From an uncultured Neglectibacter sp. (GTDB taxonomy: Bacteria > Bacillota > Clostridia > Oscillospirales > Acutalibacteraceae): a stretch of DNA of 62,453 nt. Made by a program: the position numbers and the translations under genes. The stretch is from assembly GCA_904419785.1 (NCBI GenBank), contig CAJFSY010000010.1, forward strand, positions 1-62,453. The letters are read 5' to 3'. Shown piece after piece: positions 8,695 to 17,665 of the stretch; positions within the stretch are counted from its first letter, which is position 1; each line of letters starts with the position of its first letter. The notes below the pieces were generated by a model, which was given only the letters and a program-made list of their open reading frames with translations, ran no database searches and was not told the DNA's origin.

Positions 8695-10146
8695 ATGGCA
8701 ATAGTCAGGACGAGATTCGCTCCCAGCCCTACGGGTTTTATGCATGTGGGAAACCTGCGTACAGCCCTGTATGAGTATCTGGTAGCCAAGTCTCAAGGGG
8801 GCAGCTTTGTCCTCCGTATTGAGGATACAGACCGTGAGCGCCTGGTAGAAGGCGCGGAAGACGTTATTTATAAAACGTTGGAACAAGTGGGCCTTTCCCA
8901 TGACGAAGGTCCCGATATAGGCGGAGAATACGGCCCATATGTGCAAAGCCAGCGGAAAGACCTGTATAAGCCTTATGCTGAGCAGCTTGTCCGGGAGGGG
9001 AAAGCCTACTATTGCTTCTGCACCAAGGAACGGCTGGAATCCCTGCACAACGAGGCGGGCATCGGCGGCTATGACCGTCATTGCCGGGATTTGCCCGAAG
9101 AAGAGGTGCGCCGTCTGCTGGATGCCGGCACGCCCTATGTGATCCGCCAAAAGATCCCGTTGGAGGGTTCCACCACTTTCGAGGATGCTGTGTTTGGCTC
9201 CATCACCATTGAGAATAAAGAGATCGAGGACCAAGTGCTGTTGAAGGCAGACGGTTATCCCACCTATAACTTTGCAAACGTCATCGACGACCATTTGATG
9301 CACATCACCCATGTGGTCCGCGGCTGCGAGTATCTTACCTCCACACCCAAATACAACCTGCTGTATGAAGCTTTTGGGTGGGAGATCCCCACTTACGTTC
9401 ACTTGCCGCTGATCATGGGCAAGAACGAGGACGGCAGTGTGTCGAAGCTGTCCAAGCGTCACGGCTCCACCAGCTTTGAGGGGTTGATGGAAGAAGGGTA
9501 TCTTGCCCCGGTGATCACCAACTATATCGCTTTGCTGGGTTGGTGCCCCAAAGATAATCAGGAGATTTTCTCTCTGCCCGAACTGGTAAAAGCCTTTTCC
9601 ATCGACGGCATCAGCAAATCTCCAGCAGTGTTTGATTACGACAAGCTGAACTGGTTCAACGCCGAATACATTAAAGCCATGGACGAGGAAGAGTTCACTT
9701 CCCACGCCATGCCCTACTATAAAGAAGTGTTCGGGGAAGAGGAAAAGCCTTGGCAGGTGCTTTATTCCATCCTACCCGCCCGGATTTCCAAGTTCACTGA
9801 GATCCCCGGTCTGCTCCATTTCTTGAAGGAACTTGCCGATTATCCGGTGGATTTCTTTGTGAATAAGAAAAGCAAGACCAACTTGGAGAATTCTCCCAAA
9901 ATGCTGGAAGCCGCTTTGGAGGCTCTGGAGCAGCTCCCCGTGTGGGAGCTTACAAAAATACACGACTGTCTGATAGAATTAGCGGCAAAGCTGGAAGTGA
10001 AAAACGGCACTCTGCTGTGGCCGGTGCGTATCGCCGCGGCGGGAGCGCTGGTTACTCCCGGCGGCGCCATGGAGATTTTGGCACTGCTGGGCCGTGATGA
10101 GTCCCTGCGCCGTTTGAGAGCGGGCCTTTCCAAATTGCAAGGATAA
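8695..10146 (+). CDS. gltX: Glutamate--tRNA ligase
   Basis: This 483-residue class I synthetase charges tRNA-Glu with glutamate using ATP. The HIGH-type motif is RFAPSPTGFMHVGNLRTALY and the KMSKS-type motif is SKLSKRHGS; the DTDRERLVEGAEDVIY segment also fits GluRS. The start is supported by AAGGAGAGG a few bases upstream. glnS follows 50-60 bases downstream, so the two are probably co-transcribed. With a dedicated GlnRS present, this GluRS is expected to discriminate against tRNA-Gln, but that is inference. Confidence 0.97.
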   Translation: MAIVRTRFAPSPTGFMHVGNLRTALYEYLVAKSQGGSFVLRIEDTDRERLVEGAEDVIYKTLEQVGLSHDEGPDIGGEYGPYVQSQRKDLYKPYAEQLVREGKAYYCFCTKERLESLHNEAGIGGYDRHCRDLPEEEVRRLLDAGTPYVIRQKIPLEGSTTFEDAVFGSITIENKEIEDQVLLKADGYPTYNFANVIDDHLMHITHVVRGCEYLTSTPKYNLLYEAFGWEIPTYVHLPLIMGKNEDGSVSKLSKRHGSTSFEGLMEEGYLAPVITNYIALLGWCPKDNQEIFSLPELVKAFSIDGISKSPAVFDYDKLNWFNAEYIKAMDEEEFTSHAMPYYKEVFGEEEKPWQVLYSILPARISKFTEIPGLLHFLKELADYPVDFFVNKKSKTNLENSPKMLEAALEALEQLPVWELTKIHDCLIELAAKLEVKNGTLLWPVRIAAAGALVTPGGAMEILALLGRDESLRRLRAGLSKLQG

Positions 10147-10205
10147 GGACTGCTGCAAGCTTATATCACAACAACGTAATCCCTTAGAAAGGAACCGTGA
10201 ACAAG

Positions 10206-11894
10206 ATGAGTGAAAAAGTAAATTTCGATGAAGTAGTCTCCACCAATTTTATTGACGAATTTGTAAAAGAGGATATGGCGCCCGGCGGCCGTACCGAAGG
10301 GATGCAGGTGCATACCCGTTTTCCACCCGAGCCCAACGGCTACCTTCACATTGGCCACGCCAAAGCGATCTATATTGATTTTGGTACTGCGGAGCGTTTT
10401 GGGGGCATCTGCAACCTGCGGATGGACGATACCAACCCCACCAAAGAAGATGTGGAATATGTAGACGCCATCAAAGAGGACATCCACTGGCTGGGCTACG
10501 ATTGGGACGACCGCTTCTATTATGCTTCCGATTATTTTGAGGCCATGTATAAAGGCGCCGAGGAATTGATTGAAAAGGGCCTGGCTTATGTGTGCGAGCT
10601 GACTCCTGAGCAGATGAAGGAAATGCGGGGCGACTTGACCACTCCCGCTACCAGCCCTTATCGTGACCGTCCCAAAGAAGAGAGCCTGGATTTGTTTCGC
10701 CGTATGCGGGCGGGCGAATTTGAGGACGGCCGCATGACACTGCGGGCGAAGATCGATCTGGCTTCCGGCAATTTCAATATGCGCGACCCGGTCATCTACC
10801 GCATCAACCATTCCGTCCATCACCGGACGGGGGATAAGTGGTGTATCTATCCCATGTACGATTATGCCCATCCTTTTGAGGACGCCATGGAGTGTATCAC
10901 CCATTCTCTTTGTTCGTTAGAGTTTGAGGACCATCGTCCCTTCTACGATTGGGTCATTCAGAACGTGACGTTGCCCTCCAAGCCCCGTCAGATCGAGTTT
11001 GCCCGTTTGGGCATCAACAATACCGTGATGAGCAAGCGGAAGCTGCGTACCCTGGTAGAGGAAGGTTATGTGGACGGCTGGGACGATCCCCGGATGCCCA
11101 CCCTCTGCGGTTTGCGCCGCCGTGGCTATACTCCGGCTTCCATTCGGAATTTCAGCGAACGCAACGGCGTATCCAAGGTGAACTCCACAGTGGAGTATGC
11201 TTTTTTGGAATACTGCCTGCGGGAAGATCTGAACTTGAACGCCCGCCGCGCTATGGCGGTCTTAGACCCTGTAAAGCTGACCATCACTAATTGCCCGGAA
11301 GACAAAACGGAACTCTTCGATGTGGAAAACAATCCCAACCGGCCCGAAGAAGGAGACCGTCCGGTGAGCTTTTCACGGACAGTCTACGTGGAGCGGGAAG
11401 ATTTTCTGGAAGAGCCTGTTCCGAAGTACAAGCGGCTTTATCCCAATGGCCCCGAGTGCCGCTTGAAAGGCGCTTATCTCATCCGCTGCACCGGCTGCGT
11501 GAAGAACGAAAAAGGTGAAGTGGTAGAAATCCTGGCGGAATATGATCCGGAAAGCCGTGGCGGCAATCCCGCGGATGGCCGGAAGGTCAAGGGAGCTACC
11601 ATTCATTGGGTCAATGCTGCCGACGCTTTGGACGCGGAGATTCGGCTGTATGACAATCTCTTCACCGTGGCCAATCCGGACGAAGGCAATTTCCTGGATT
11701 ATTTGAATCCTGATTCTTTAAAAGTGCTGCGTGGCTGCAAGGTAGAGCGTGGCTTGGAGAACGCCAAGCCTGGGGAAAACTATCAGTTCTTGCGCCAGGG
11801 ATATTTCTGCGTGGATAATAAGGACAGCAAGCCGGGAGAGTTGGTATTCAACCGTTCGGTGAAACTGAAAGATAGCTTTAAGCCTGGCAATTAA
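10206..11894 (+). CDS. glnS: Glutamine--tRNA ligase
   Basis: A 562-residue class I synthetase. The HIGH motif lies in FPPEPNGYLHIGHAKAIYID and the KMSKS-type motif in NNTVMSKRKLRTLVEEGYV; CTGCVKNEKGEVVEILAEYD belongs to the anticodon-binding beta-barrel part. The ATG at 10206 is preferred because AGAAAGGA sits about 13 bases upstream, whereas an in-frame GTG at 10197 lies only a few bases from it. GlnRS is uncommon in Firmicutes, most of which make Gln-tRNA with GatCAB, so this is an ancestrally acquired gene. It appears complete and is followed by a strong terminator. Confidence 0.96.
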   Translation: MSEKVNFDEVVSTNFIDEFVKEDMAPGGRTEGMQVHTRFPPEPNGYLHIGHAKAIYIDFGTAERFGGICNLRMDDTNPTKEDVEYVDAIKEDIHWLGYDWDDRFYYASDYFEAMYKGAEELIEKGLAYVCELTPEQMKEMRGDLTTPATSPYRDRPKEESLDLFRRMRAGEFEDGRMTLRAKIDLASGNFNMRDPVIYRINHSVHHRTGDKWCIYPMYDYAHPFEDAMECITHSLCSLEFEDHRPFYDWVIQNVTLPSKPRQIEFARLGINNTVMSKRKLRTLVEEGYVDGWDDPRMPTLCGLRRRGYTPASIRNFSERNGVSKVNSTVEYAFLEYCLREDLNLNARRAMAVLDPVKLTITNCPEDKTELFDVENNPNRPEEGDRPVSFSRTVYVEREDFLEEPVPKYKRLYPNGPECRLKGAYLIRCTGCVKNEKGEVVEILAEYDPESRGGNPADGRKVKGATIHWVNAADALDAEIRLYDNLFTVANPDEGNFLDYLNPDSLKVLRGCKVERGLENAKPGENYQFLRQGYFCVDNKDSKPGELVFNRSVKLKDSFKPGN

Positions 11895-11926
11895 CGAGGA
11901 TATTGAAAGCGGTTCAAAACAGAAAG

Positions 11927-11958
11927 GTACCGGTTCGTAATGAGCCGGTACTTTTTTT
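11927..11958 (+). terminator. Rho-independent terminator after glnS
   Basis: Stem GTACCGG (11927-11933) / CCGGTAC (11945-11951) followed by a run of seven T. Confidence 0.9.
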
Positions 11959-11965
11959 ATTTGTT

Positions 11966-12022
11966 GATTGTCACCCTATAGATGACGATCAAGTTGACAA
12001 TCTCGGCTCCAAGTGATAAAGT
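11966..12022 (+). promoter_or_regulatory. birA promoter with overlapping inverted repeat (candidate BirA operator)
   Basis: An exact 8-bp inverted repeat, GATTGTCA (11966-11973) and TGACAATC (11995-12002), surrounds this site. The right arm contains a perfect -35 TTGACA (11994-11999), with a plausible -10 TAAAGT at 12017-12022 after 17 bases. BirA operators in Firmicutes are long-spaced palindromes of the TTGT(T)AAC...GTTAACAA kind; the arms TTGTCACC and GTTGACAA resemble this with mismatches. The two downstream genes, birA and bioY, are the expected targets, so autoregulation by biotin is plausible. Confidence 0.5.
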
Positions 12023-12054
12023 GAGATCATTCTGATGGGAATAGGAGAATGCGT

Positions 12055-13065
12055 ATGGCAGTTACAGAAGATATACTAGACTTGCTGGAAAGCGCCGAAG
12101 GGCCGGTTTCCGGTGAGGAAATGGCTGAAAAGTTGGGAATCAGCCGGAATTCGGTGTGGAAGGCTGTGGGAAAGCTGAAAGAAGCGGGATACGAGATCGA
12201 AGCCGGCACGAACCGAGGATACCGATTGATTTCTTCCCATAATGTTTTGACGCCCCAAGGGGTGCGCAGGCTGCTTTCCGGGCCTGCCAAAGGGTGTGCC
12301 ATCGATGTGCGGGATTCTGTCACTTCCACCAATACCGTGCTGAAGGCCATCGCAGAGCAAGGGGGAGCCGAAGGTATGATATTGATTGCCCATCAGCAGA
12401 CCCAAGGGAAAGGACGCTTGGGGCGCACGTTCCTTTCTCCGAAGGGGACAGGGCTGTATATCAGCATCTTGCTGCGGCCCAAATTTTCCGCTGAAGAGTC
12501 TCTGTGTATCACTACGGCGGCAGCAGTGGCTGTGGCGGAAGCCATCGACGAAGCCACAGGCCAGCACGCTATGATCAAATGGGTGAATGACGTATATTTG
12601 CGGGGAAGGAAAGTCTGCGGTATCTTGACCGAAGCTTCAGTGGATTTTGAGAACAGCGGGCTGAATTACGCCATTGTGGGTATCGGTGTGAATATCCAAG
12701 AGCCTCTGGGGGGGTTCGCTCCTGAAATACGGGATGTGGCAGGGGCCCTTTACCAAGGGGAAGTTCCTTCAGGCATGCGCACGAAGCTGGCGGCTGAGAT
12801 CGTCAACCGGTTCTTTGGGTTTTATACTGATCTTACACAGCGTCCTTTCATGAAGTCTTATCGGGAACGCTCCTTGTTGACAGGATTGGAAGTGACTTTC
12901 GCCCAGGGGGAATCTATACAGGAAGGGCTCGTGCTGGGCGTGGATGATGAAGCCCGGCTGCGGGTAAGGCTTAAAAGCGGGGAAGAACGGTTATTTTCCG
13001 CTGGAGAAGTGAACATCAAAAAGGACTTTTTGGAAAAATTGCGGCAGGAAGAGCGGGAAGCTTGA
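12055..13065 (+). CDS. birA: Bifunctional biotin--protein ligase / biotin operon repressor
   Basis: 336 residues from the ATG at 12055, which has AGGAGA at ideal distance (an ATG at 12049 is too close). The N-terminal winged helix (about residues 1-65) includes SGEEMAEKLGISRNSVWKAV. The ligase domain has the biotinyl-AMP loop QTQGKGRLGRTF (variant of GRGRxGR), the KWVNDVYLRGRKVCGILTE signature and a C-terminal SH3-like cap (about 290-336). It attaches biotin to carboxyl carrier proteins and, when charged with biotinyl-AMP, represses transcription. It precedes bioY, matching its regulatory role. Confidence 0.95.
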   Translation: MAVTEDILDLLESAEGPVSGEEMAEKLGISRNSVWKAVGKLKEAGYEIEAGTNRGYRLISSHNVLTPQGVRRLLSGPAKGCAIDVRDSVTSTNTVLKAIAEQGGAEGMILIAHQQTQGKGRLGRTFLSPKGTGLYISILLRPKFSAEESLCITTAAAVAVAEAIDEATGQHAMIKWVNDVYLRGRKVCGILTEASVDFENSGLNYAIVGIGVNIQEPLGGFAPEIRDVAGALYQGEVPSGMRTKLAAEIVNRFFGFYTDLTQRPFMKSYRERSLLTGLEVTFAQGESIQEGLVLGVDDEARLRVRLKSGEERLFSAGEVNIKKDFLEKLRQEEREA

Positions 13066-13112
13066 AATGAAAACTATCGGTGATCCGCATTGGAAGAAAG
13101 GGAAAATAGAAT

Positions 13113-13667
13113 ATGAAGATTCAATATAAAAATAAACTGCAAAAAATGGTAATGGTAGGGGTGTTTGCCGCTGTTATGGCGGTGTTGTCACAAATTTCCA
13201 TCCCACTGCCTACAGGGGTACCTATCACGCTGCAAACCTTCGCCGTGGCTTTATGCGGATATGTGCTGGGCTTTAGCATGGGTGGCTTGTCGTTGGCGGT
13301 CTATTTGGCTTTGGGAGCGGTAGGGCTCCCTGTATTCGCGGGTTTCAGCGGAGGCGTGGGTGCGTTTTTAGGAGTGACCGGCGGCTTTTTGTGGGGCTTT
13401 TTCTTGATGAGCCTGTTGTGCGGTTTGGGGGCCAGACAAGGAAGAAAATGGCTGGCGCTGCTGCTGGGCCTGAGCGGTTTGGTTCTCTGCGATCTTTGCG
13501 GGGCCATCCAATTCGCCGTGCTGATGTCCACCTCGTTGCCCCAGGCAATCCTGCTGGTTTGTTTGCCTTATCTTGTAAAAGATATCATATCGGTGGTGTT
13601 GGGCTACGCTGCTGCGCAAGTGATCTTGTACAGCTTGAAAAAATCCAAGCTGGTGAGCGCCGTATGA
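13113..13667 (+). CDS. bioY: BioY biotin transporter (ECF S-component)
   Basis: 184 residues with about six membrane segments. The family signature SIPLPTGVPITLQTFAVALC is near the N-terminus and a Gly-rich FAGFSGGVGAFLGVTGGFLW segment is in the middle. BioY binds biotin and works alone or with a shared ECF energising module. No energising genes are next to it, so it probably uses a shared module elsewhere. It lies 48 bases after birA and ends in an ATGA overlap with the next gene, so the three genes look like one transcript. Confidence 0.93.
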   Translation: MKIQYKNKLQKMVMVGVFAAVMAVLSQISIPLPTGVPITLQTFAVALCGYVLGFSMGGLSLAVYLALGAVGLPVFAGFSGGVGAFLGVTGGFLWGFFLMSLLCGLGARQGRKWLALLLGLSGLVLCDLCGAIQFAVLMSTSLPQAILLVCLPYLVKDIISVVLGYAAAQVILYSLKKSKLVSAV

Positions 13668-14071
13668 AGAAGCTGCGGGGGCATCACATCTTTTGCGCGG
13701 CTCTCTTTCAAGGCTGCGGGTATGACGAAACGTTTACGGCTTGTATGGAAAAAACGTTGAAAGAACTTTCCGCTGGGGAATATTTCATGTTGTGCCGCGG
13801 CAGCGATGACCTTTGCGCAGCCTGTCCTCATCGCATGGAGGGGGATGGCTGTGCGTTGGGGACAGCGGATGTCGCTCGCCGGGATGAAGCGGCTTTTTCC
13901 GCGCTAGGGCAGGTTCCCGAAAAAGCGCTGACTTTTTCTCAGATAGGTGAGAAGCTGAGAGAAATTGAGAAACAGCAGTGGGAATCTGTTTGTAAAGATT
14001 GCCGGTGGCAGCGAAAAGGGCTGTGCTCGTGGGAGCTTTTTCAAAAATTGAGTCAGGAACGATTTGTATAA
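13664..14071 (+). CDS. DUF1284 cysteine-rich protein
   Basis: The start ATG (13664) overlaps the bioY stop (ATGA), indicating translational coupling. The 135-residue product begins LRGHHIFCAALFQGCGYDE, the DUF1284 signature, and keeps C-x2-C pairs in LCAACPHRM and VCKDCRWQR plus further cysteines. The pattern suggests a bound metal or Fe-S centre. The function is unknown; coupling to biotin uptake is the only clue here. Confidence 0.85.
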   Translation: MKKLRGHHIFCAALFQGCGYDETFTACMEKTLKELSAGEYFMLCRGSDDLCAACPHRMEGDGCALGTADVARRDEAAFSALGQVPEKALTFSQIGEKLREIEKQQWESVCKDCRWQRKGLCSWELFQKLSQERFV

Positions 14072-14082
14072 ATTGTAAAAAA

Positions 14083-14125
14083 GAAGGCGGTTTTCGGAAA
14101 AAATCGAAAGCCGCCTTTGCTTTTT
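14083..14125 (+). terminator. Rho-independent terminator after the DUF1284 gene
   Basis: Arms AAGGCGGTTTTCG (14084-14096) and CGAAAGCCGCCTT (14105-14117) pair with G-T wobble and are followed by a T-rich tract. Confidence 0.85.
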
Positions 14126-14318
14126 TGAAAATTCTCTTGCTTTCAGAAAAGGAATATACTAAAATGGTAATAAACAAATCGGGAAAAACTGCTTAAAATT
14201 CGGACGCTTTATGGCTGGATTTAGGGAGTGTTAACCATTCTTTTCCATGATCTTCACAAAAGCGACAAAGTGTACAAATTAAATCGCTAACTTGATATCG
14301 ATATATCACTCCTACCAA

Positions 14319-14347
14319 TTTACAAGGTCATGGGAATCTGTTAAAAT
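14319..14347 (+). promoter_or_regulatory. Predicted sigma-A promoter for rex-adhE
   Basis: TTTACA (14319-14324), a 17-base spacer and TAAAAT (14342-14347), 33 bases before the rex start. A GTTAAC-containing site at about 14229-14237 is the nearest thing to a Rex half-site; no full palindrome was found. Confidence 0.6.
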
Positions 14348-14379
14348 ATTGTCAAAGTCAGTGGAAAGAGGTGAGGAGA

Positions 14380-15015
14380 GTGCCGAGCCAAAGCGTTTCC
14401 AAGCAAACTCTGCAAAGGCTTCCAACTTATCTCAGCTATTTGAAGAGTTTGCGAGACGCCTCAAAGTACATCTCGGCAACAACAATAGCAGAAGCGCTGA
14501 ACATGAACCATGTGGTGGTGAGAAAGGATCTTGCCTCCATCAGCGGTTCGGGCAGGCCGAAAGTGGGCTATGTGCGCGAAGACCTTATTCGTGAGTTGGA
14601 AAGTTTCTTGGGATATGATAATACCCAAGACGCTGTGCTGGTTGGCGCTGGCCAGCTTGGCAAAGCCCTTCTGGCTTACGATGGTTTTGTGCAGTATGGC
14701 TTGAATATTTTGGCCGCGTTCGATACAGATCCCTTCACGGTCAACACAGAGGTGGGGGGGAAGATGATTCTCCCGATGGACCGTCTGGAAAGTCTCTGCC
14801 ACCGCATGAAAGTGCGCATCGGTATCATTACGGTGCCGGGTGAACATGCTCAAGCGGTATGCAACTTGTTGATCAAGAGTGGGATTCTGGCTGTTTGGAA
14901 CTTTTCGAACGTCCATCTGGACGTGCCAGAGGGCATTCTGGTACAAAACGAGAACATGGCCGTGTCTCTCGCCCTCTTGTCTAACCATTTAAAGGAAAGA
15001 TTCAGCACAAAATAA
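14380..15015 (+). CDS. rex: Redox-sensing transcriptional repressor Rex
   Basis: 211 residues from the GTG at 14380, chosen because AGAGGTG lies seven bases upstream; an in-frame GTG at 14371 is inside that site. The N-terminal winged helix (about 1-75) contains SATTIAEALNMNHVVVRKDL. The Rossmann domain has the NAD(H) motif LVGAGQLGKALLAYD and a C-terminal swapped helix ENMAVSLALLSNHLK. Rex binds DNA when NADH is low and leaves when NADH rises, derepressing fermentation genes. Its place directly before adhE and near two [FeFe] hydrogenases fits that. Confidence 0.94.
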   Translation: MPSQSVSKQTLQRLPTYLSYLKSLRDASKYISATTIAEALNMNHVVVRKDLASISGSGRPKVGYVREDLIRELESFLGYDNTQDAVLVGAGQLGKALLAYDGFVQYGLNILAAFDTDPFTVNTEVGGKMILPMDRLESLCHRMKVRIGIITVPGEHAQAVCNLLIKSGILAVWNFSNVHLDVPEGILVQNENMAVSLALLSNHLKERFSTK

Positions 15016-15038
15016 TATAAAAAAGGATGGATCATTTC

Positions 15039-17645
15039 ATGAACACGAACTTGAATTATGAGATTGTGGAAAACGCGGAAACATTCGAAAGAATGCTTGC
15101 CCGGGTGCGGGAGGCGCAGAAAATCTACGCTACCTATACCCAGGAGCAGGTAGATAAGATTTTCCGTGCCGCCGCTATGGCCGCCAACCTCCAGCGTATC
15201 CCGCTGGCCAAGATGGCTGTTGAAGAGACCGGCATGGGCGTGGTGGAAGATAAGGTCATCAAGAACCACTACGCTGCCGAGTACATCTACAATGCCTACA
15301 AGAACACCAAGACTTGCGGCGTTATTGAAGAGGATCCCGCATACGGCACCAAGAAGATCGCTGAGCCTATCGGCGTGATCGGCGCGGTTATCCCCACCAC
15401 CAACCCCACTTCCACCGCCATCTTTAAGACCCTGATCGCTTTGAAGACCCGCAACGGCATCATCATCAGCCCCCATCCCCGTGCAAAGAAGTGCACCATC
15501 GAGGCTGCCAAGGTTGTGCTGAACGCTGCGATCAAGGCCGGCGCTCCCGAAGGCTTGTTCGGCTGGATCGACAGCCCCTCTCTGGAGCTGACCAACACCT
15601 TGATGGCTGAGGCTGATATCATCCTGGCTACCGGCGGCCCCGGCATGGTGAAGGCTGCTTACTCTTCCGGTACTCCCGCTCTGGGCGTGGGCGCCGGTAA
15701 CACTCCCGCCATCATCGACGACACTGCCGACGTGGTTCTGGCTGTGAACTCCATCATTCACTCCAAGACTTTCGACAACGGCATGATCTGCGCTTCTGAG
15801 CAGTCTGTGATCGTACTGGATAAAGTTTATAAGGCCGTTAAGGACGAGTTTATCAAGCGCGGCTGCTATTTCCTGAACAAAGCTGAGACTGAGAAGGTCC
15901 GCAAGACCATTATCATCAATGGTGCTCTGAACGCCAAGATCGTTGGTCAGAAGGCTCACACCATCGCTGCTCTGGCTGGCGTGGATGTGCCCGAGAGCAC
16001 CAAGATCATCATCGGCGAAGTGGAGAGCGTAGATATCTCTGAGGAGTTCGCTCATGAGAAGCTGTCTCCCGTGCTGGCCATGTACAAAGCCAAGACTTTC
16101 GACGAGGCTATTGAGAAGGCTGAGCACCTCATCGCCGACGGCGGTTACGGCCATACTTCTTCTCTGTATATCAACGTGGCCGAGAAGGAAAAGATGGCAA
16201 AGCATCAGGCTGCTATGAAGACCTGCCGCATCTTGGTCAACACCCCCTCTTCTCAGGGCGGTATCGGCGACCTGTACAATTTCAAGCTGGCTCCCTCCCT
16301 TACCTTGGGCTGCGGTTCCTGGGGCGGCAACTCCGTTTCCGAGAACGTGGGCGTCAAGCACCTCATCAATATCAAGACGGTTGCCGAGAGGAGAGAGAAC
16401 ATGCTGTGGTTCAGAGTGCCTGAGAAGGTATATTTCAAGAAGGGCTGTATGCCTGTTGCCCTGGATGAGTTGAAGACCGAATACAACCGCAAGAAGGCCT
16501 TTATCGTTACCGATACCTTCCTGTTCAAAAACGGTTATACCAAGCCCATCACCGATAAGCTGGACGAAATGGGCATCCAGTATGCCTGCTTCTATGACGT
16601 AGCTCCCGATCCGACCTTGGGCTGCGCTCTGGAAGGCGCCAAGCAGATCAGCGACTTTGAGCCTGACGTGATCATCGCTTTGGGCGGCGGTTCCGCTATG
16701 GACGCTGCTAAGATCATGTGGGTGCTGTACGAGCATCCCGATGCCGACTTCCAGTCTATGTCCATGGACTTCATGGATATCCGGAAGCGTATCTACAAGT
16801 TCCCCAAGATGGGCGAGAAGGCTATCATGGTAGCTATCCCCACTTCTTCCGGTACTGGTTCCGAAGTAACTCCCTTCGCTATCATCACCGATGAAAAGAC
16901 CGGCACCAAGTGGCCTCTGGCTGACTACGAGCTGCTGCCCACCATGGCTATCGTAGATGCCGACAACATGATGACCCAGCCCAAGGGCTTGACCAGCGCT
17001 TCTGGTATTGACGTTATGACCCATGCTATCGAAGCTTATGTGTCCATCATGGCTACTCCCTTCACCGACGGCTTGGCACTGAAGGCGATCAAGGCTGTAT
17101 TTGATTATCTGCCTTCCTGCTATGAGAACGGCGCTAACGATCCCTATGCCCGTGAGCGTATGGCTGAGGCTTCCTGCATGGCCGGTATGGCGTTCGCCAA
17201 CGCGTTCCTGGGTGTGAACCACTCCATGGCTCACAAGCTGGGCGCTTACCACCACCTGCCCCACGGTGTTGCCAACGCTTTGATCCTCACCGACGTGATC
17301 CGTTACAACGCTGCAGAAGTTCCCACCAAGATGGGCACCTTCTCCCAGTATCAGTATCCTCATGCCAAGGCCCGCTATGTTGAGGCCGCCCGCTTCGCCG
17401 GCATTCAGGGCAAGACCGACGACGAGGTCTTTGAGAATTTCATCCAGGCTTTGGAAGACCTGAAGGAAAAGATCGGCATCAAGAAGACCATCAAGGATTA
17501 TGGCGTAGACGAGAAGTACTTCCTGGAGACCCTGGACGAGATGGTAGAGAATGCCTTCAACGACCAGTGCACCGGCGCTAACCCCAGATATCCCCTGATG
17601 AGCGAGATCAAAGAAATCTATCTGAAGTGCTACTACGGCAAGTAA
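15039..17645 (+). CDS. adhE: Bifunctional acetaldehyde-CoA / alcohol dehydrogenase AdhE
   Basis: 868 residues from the ATG at 15039, which has GGATGG eight bases upstream; the ATG at 15027 overlaps that site. The N-terminal half is a CoA-acylating aldehyde dehydrogenase (catalytic Cys in NGMICASEQSVIV). The C-terminal half, from about residue 450, is an iron-dependent alcohol dehydrogenase (GTGSEVTPFAII and metal ligands in GVNHSMAHKLGAYHHLPHG). It converts acetyl-CoA to ethanol and re-oxidises two NADH. AdhE enzymes form spirosome filaments. Strongly biased codon use suggests very high expression. It is 23 bases after rex, so one transcript is likely. Confidence 0.97.
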   Translation: MNTNLNYEIVENAETFERMLARVREAQKIYATYTQEQVDKIFRAAAMAANLQRIPLAKMAVEETGMGVVEDKVIKNHYAAEYIYNAYKNTKTCGVIEEDPAYGTKKIAEPIGVIGAVIPTTNPTSTAIFKTLIALKTRNGIIISPHPRAKKCTIEAAKVVLNAAIKAGAPEGLFGWIDSPSLELTNTLMAEADIILATGGPGMVKAAYSSGTPALGVGAGNTPAIIDDTADVVLAVNSIIHSKTFDNGMICASEQSVIVLDKVYKAVKDEFIKRGCYFLNKAETEKVRKTIIINGALNAKIVGQKAHTIAALAGVDVPESTKIIIGEVESVDISEEFAHEKLSPVLAMYKAKTFDEAIEKAEHLIADGGYGHTSSLYINVAEKEKMAKHQAAMKTCRILVNTPSSQGGIGDLYNFKLAPSLTLGCGSWGGNSVSENVGVKHLINIKTVAERRENMLWFRVPEKVYFKKGCMPVALDELKTEYNRKKAFIVTDTFLFKNGYTKPITDKLDEMGIQYACFYDVAPDPTLGCALEGAKQISDFEPDVIIALGGGSAMDAAKIMWVLYEHPDADFQSMSMDFMDIRKRIYKFPKMGEKAIMVAIPTSSGTGSEVTPFAIITDEKTGTKWPLADYELLPTMAIVDADNMMTQPKGLTSASGIDVMTHAIEAYVSIMATPFTDGLALKAIKAVFDYLPSCYENGANDPYARERMAEASCMAGMAFANAFLGVNHSMAHKLGAYHHLPHGVANALILTDVIRYNAAEVPTKMGTFSQYQYPHAKARYVEAARFAGIQGKTDDEVFENFIQALEDLKEKIGIKKTIKDYGVDEKYFLETLDEMVENAFNDQCTGANPRYPLMSEIKEIYLKCYYGK

Positions 17646-17665
17646 TATAACGGAGGAGTTTTACC

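Noticed and set aside
14200-14319. Possible Rex operator before rex
   Set aside because: Only a GTTAAC half-site was found; no full Rex palindrome could be supported.
14850-17363. 837-codon minus-strand open frame across adhE
   Set aside because: It is an antisense shadow caused by strong codon bias in adhE; it has no family likeness.
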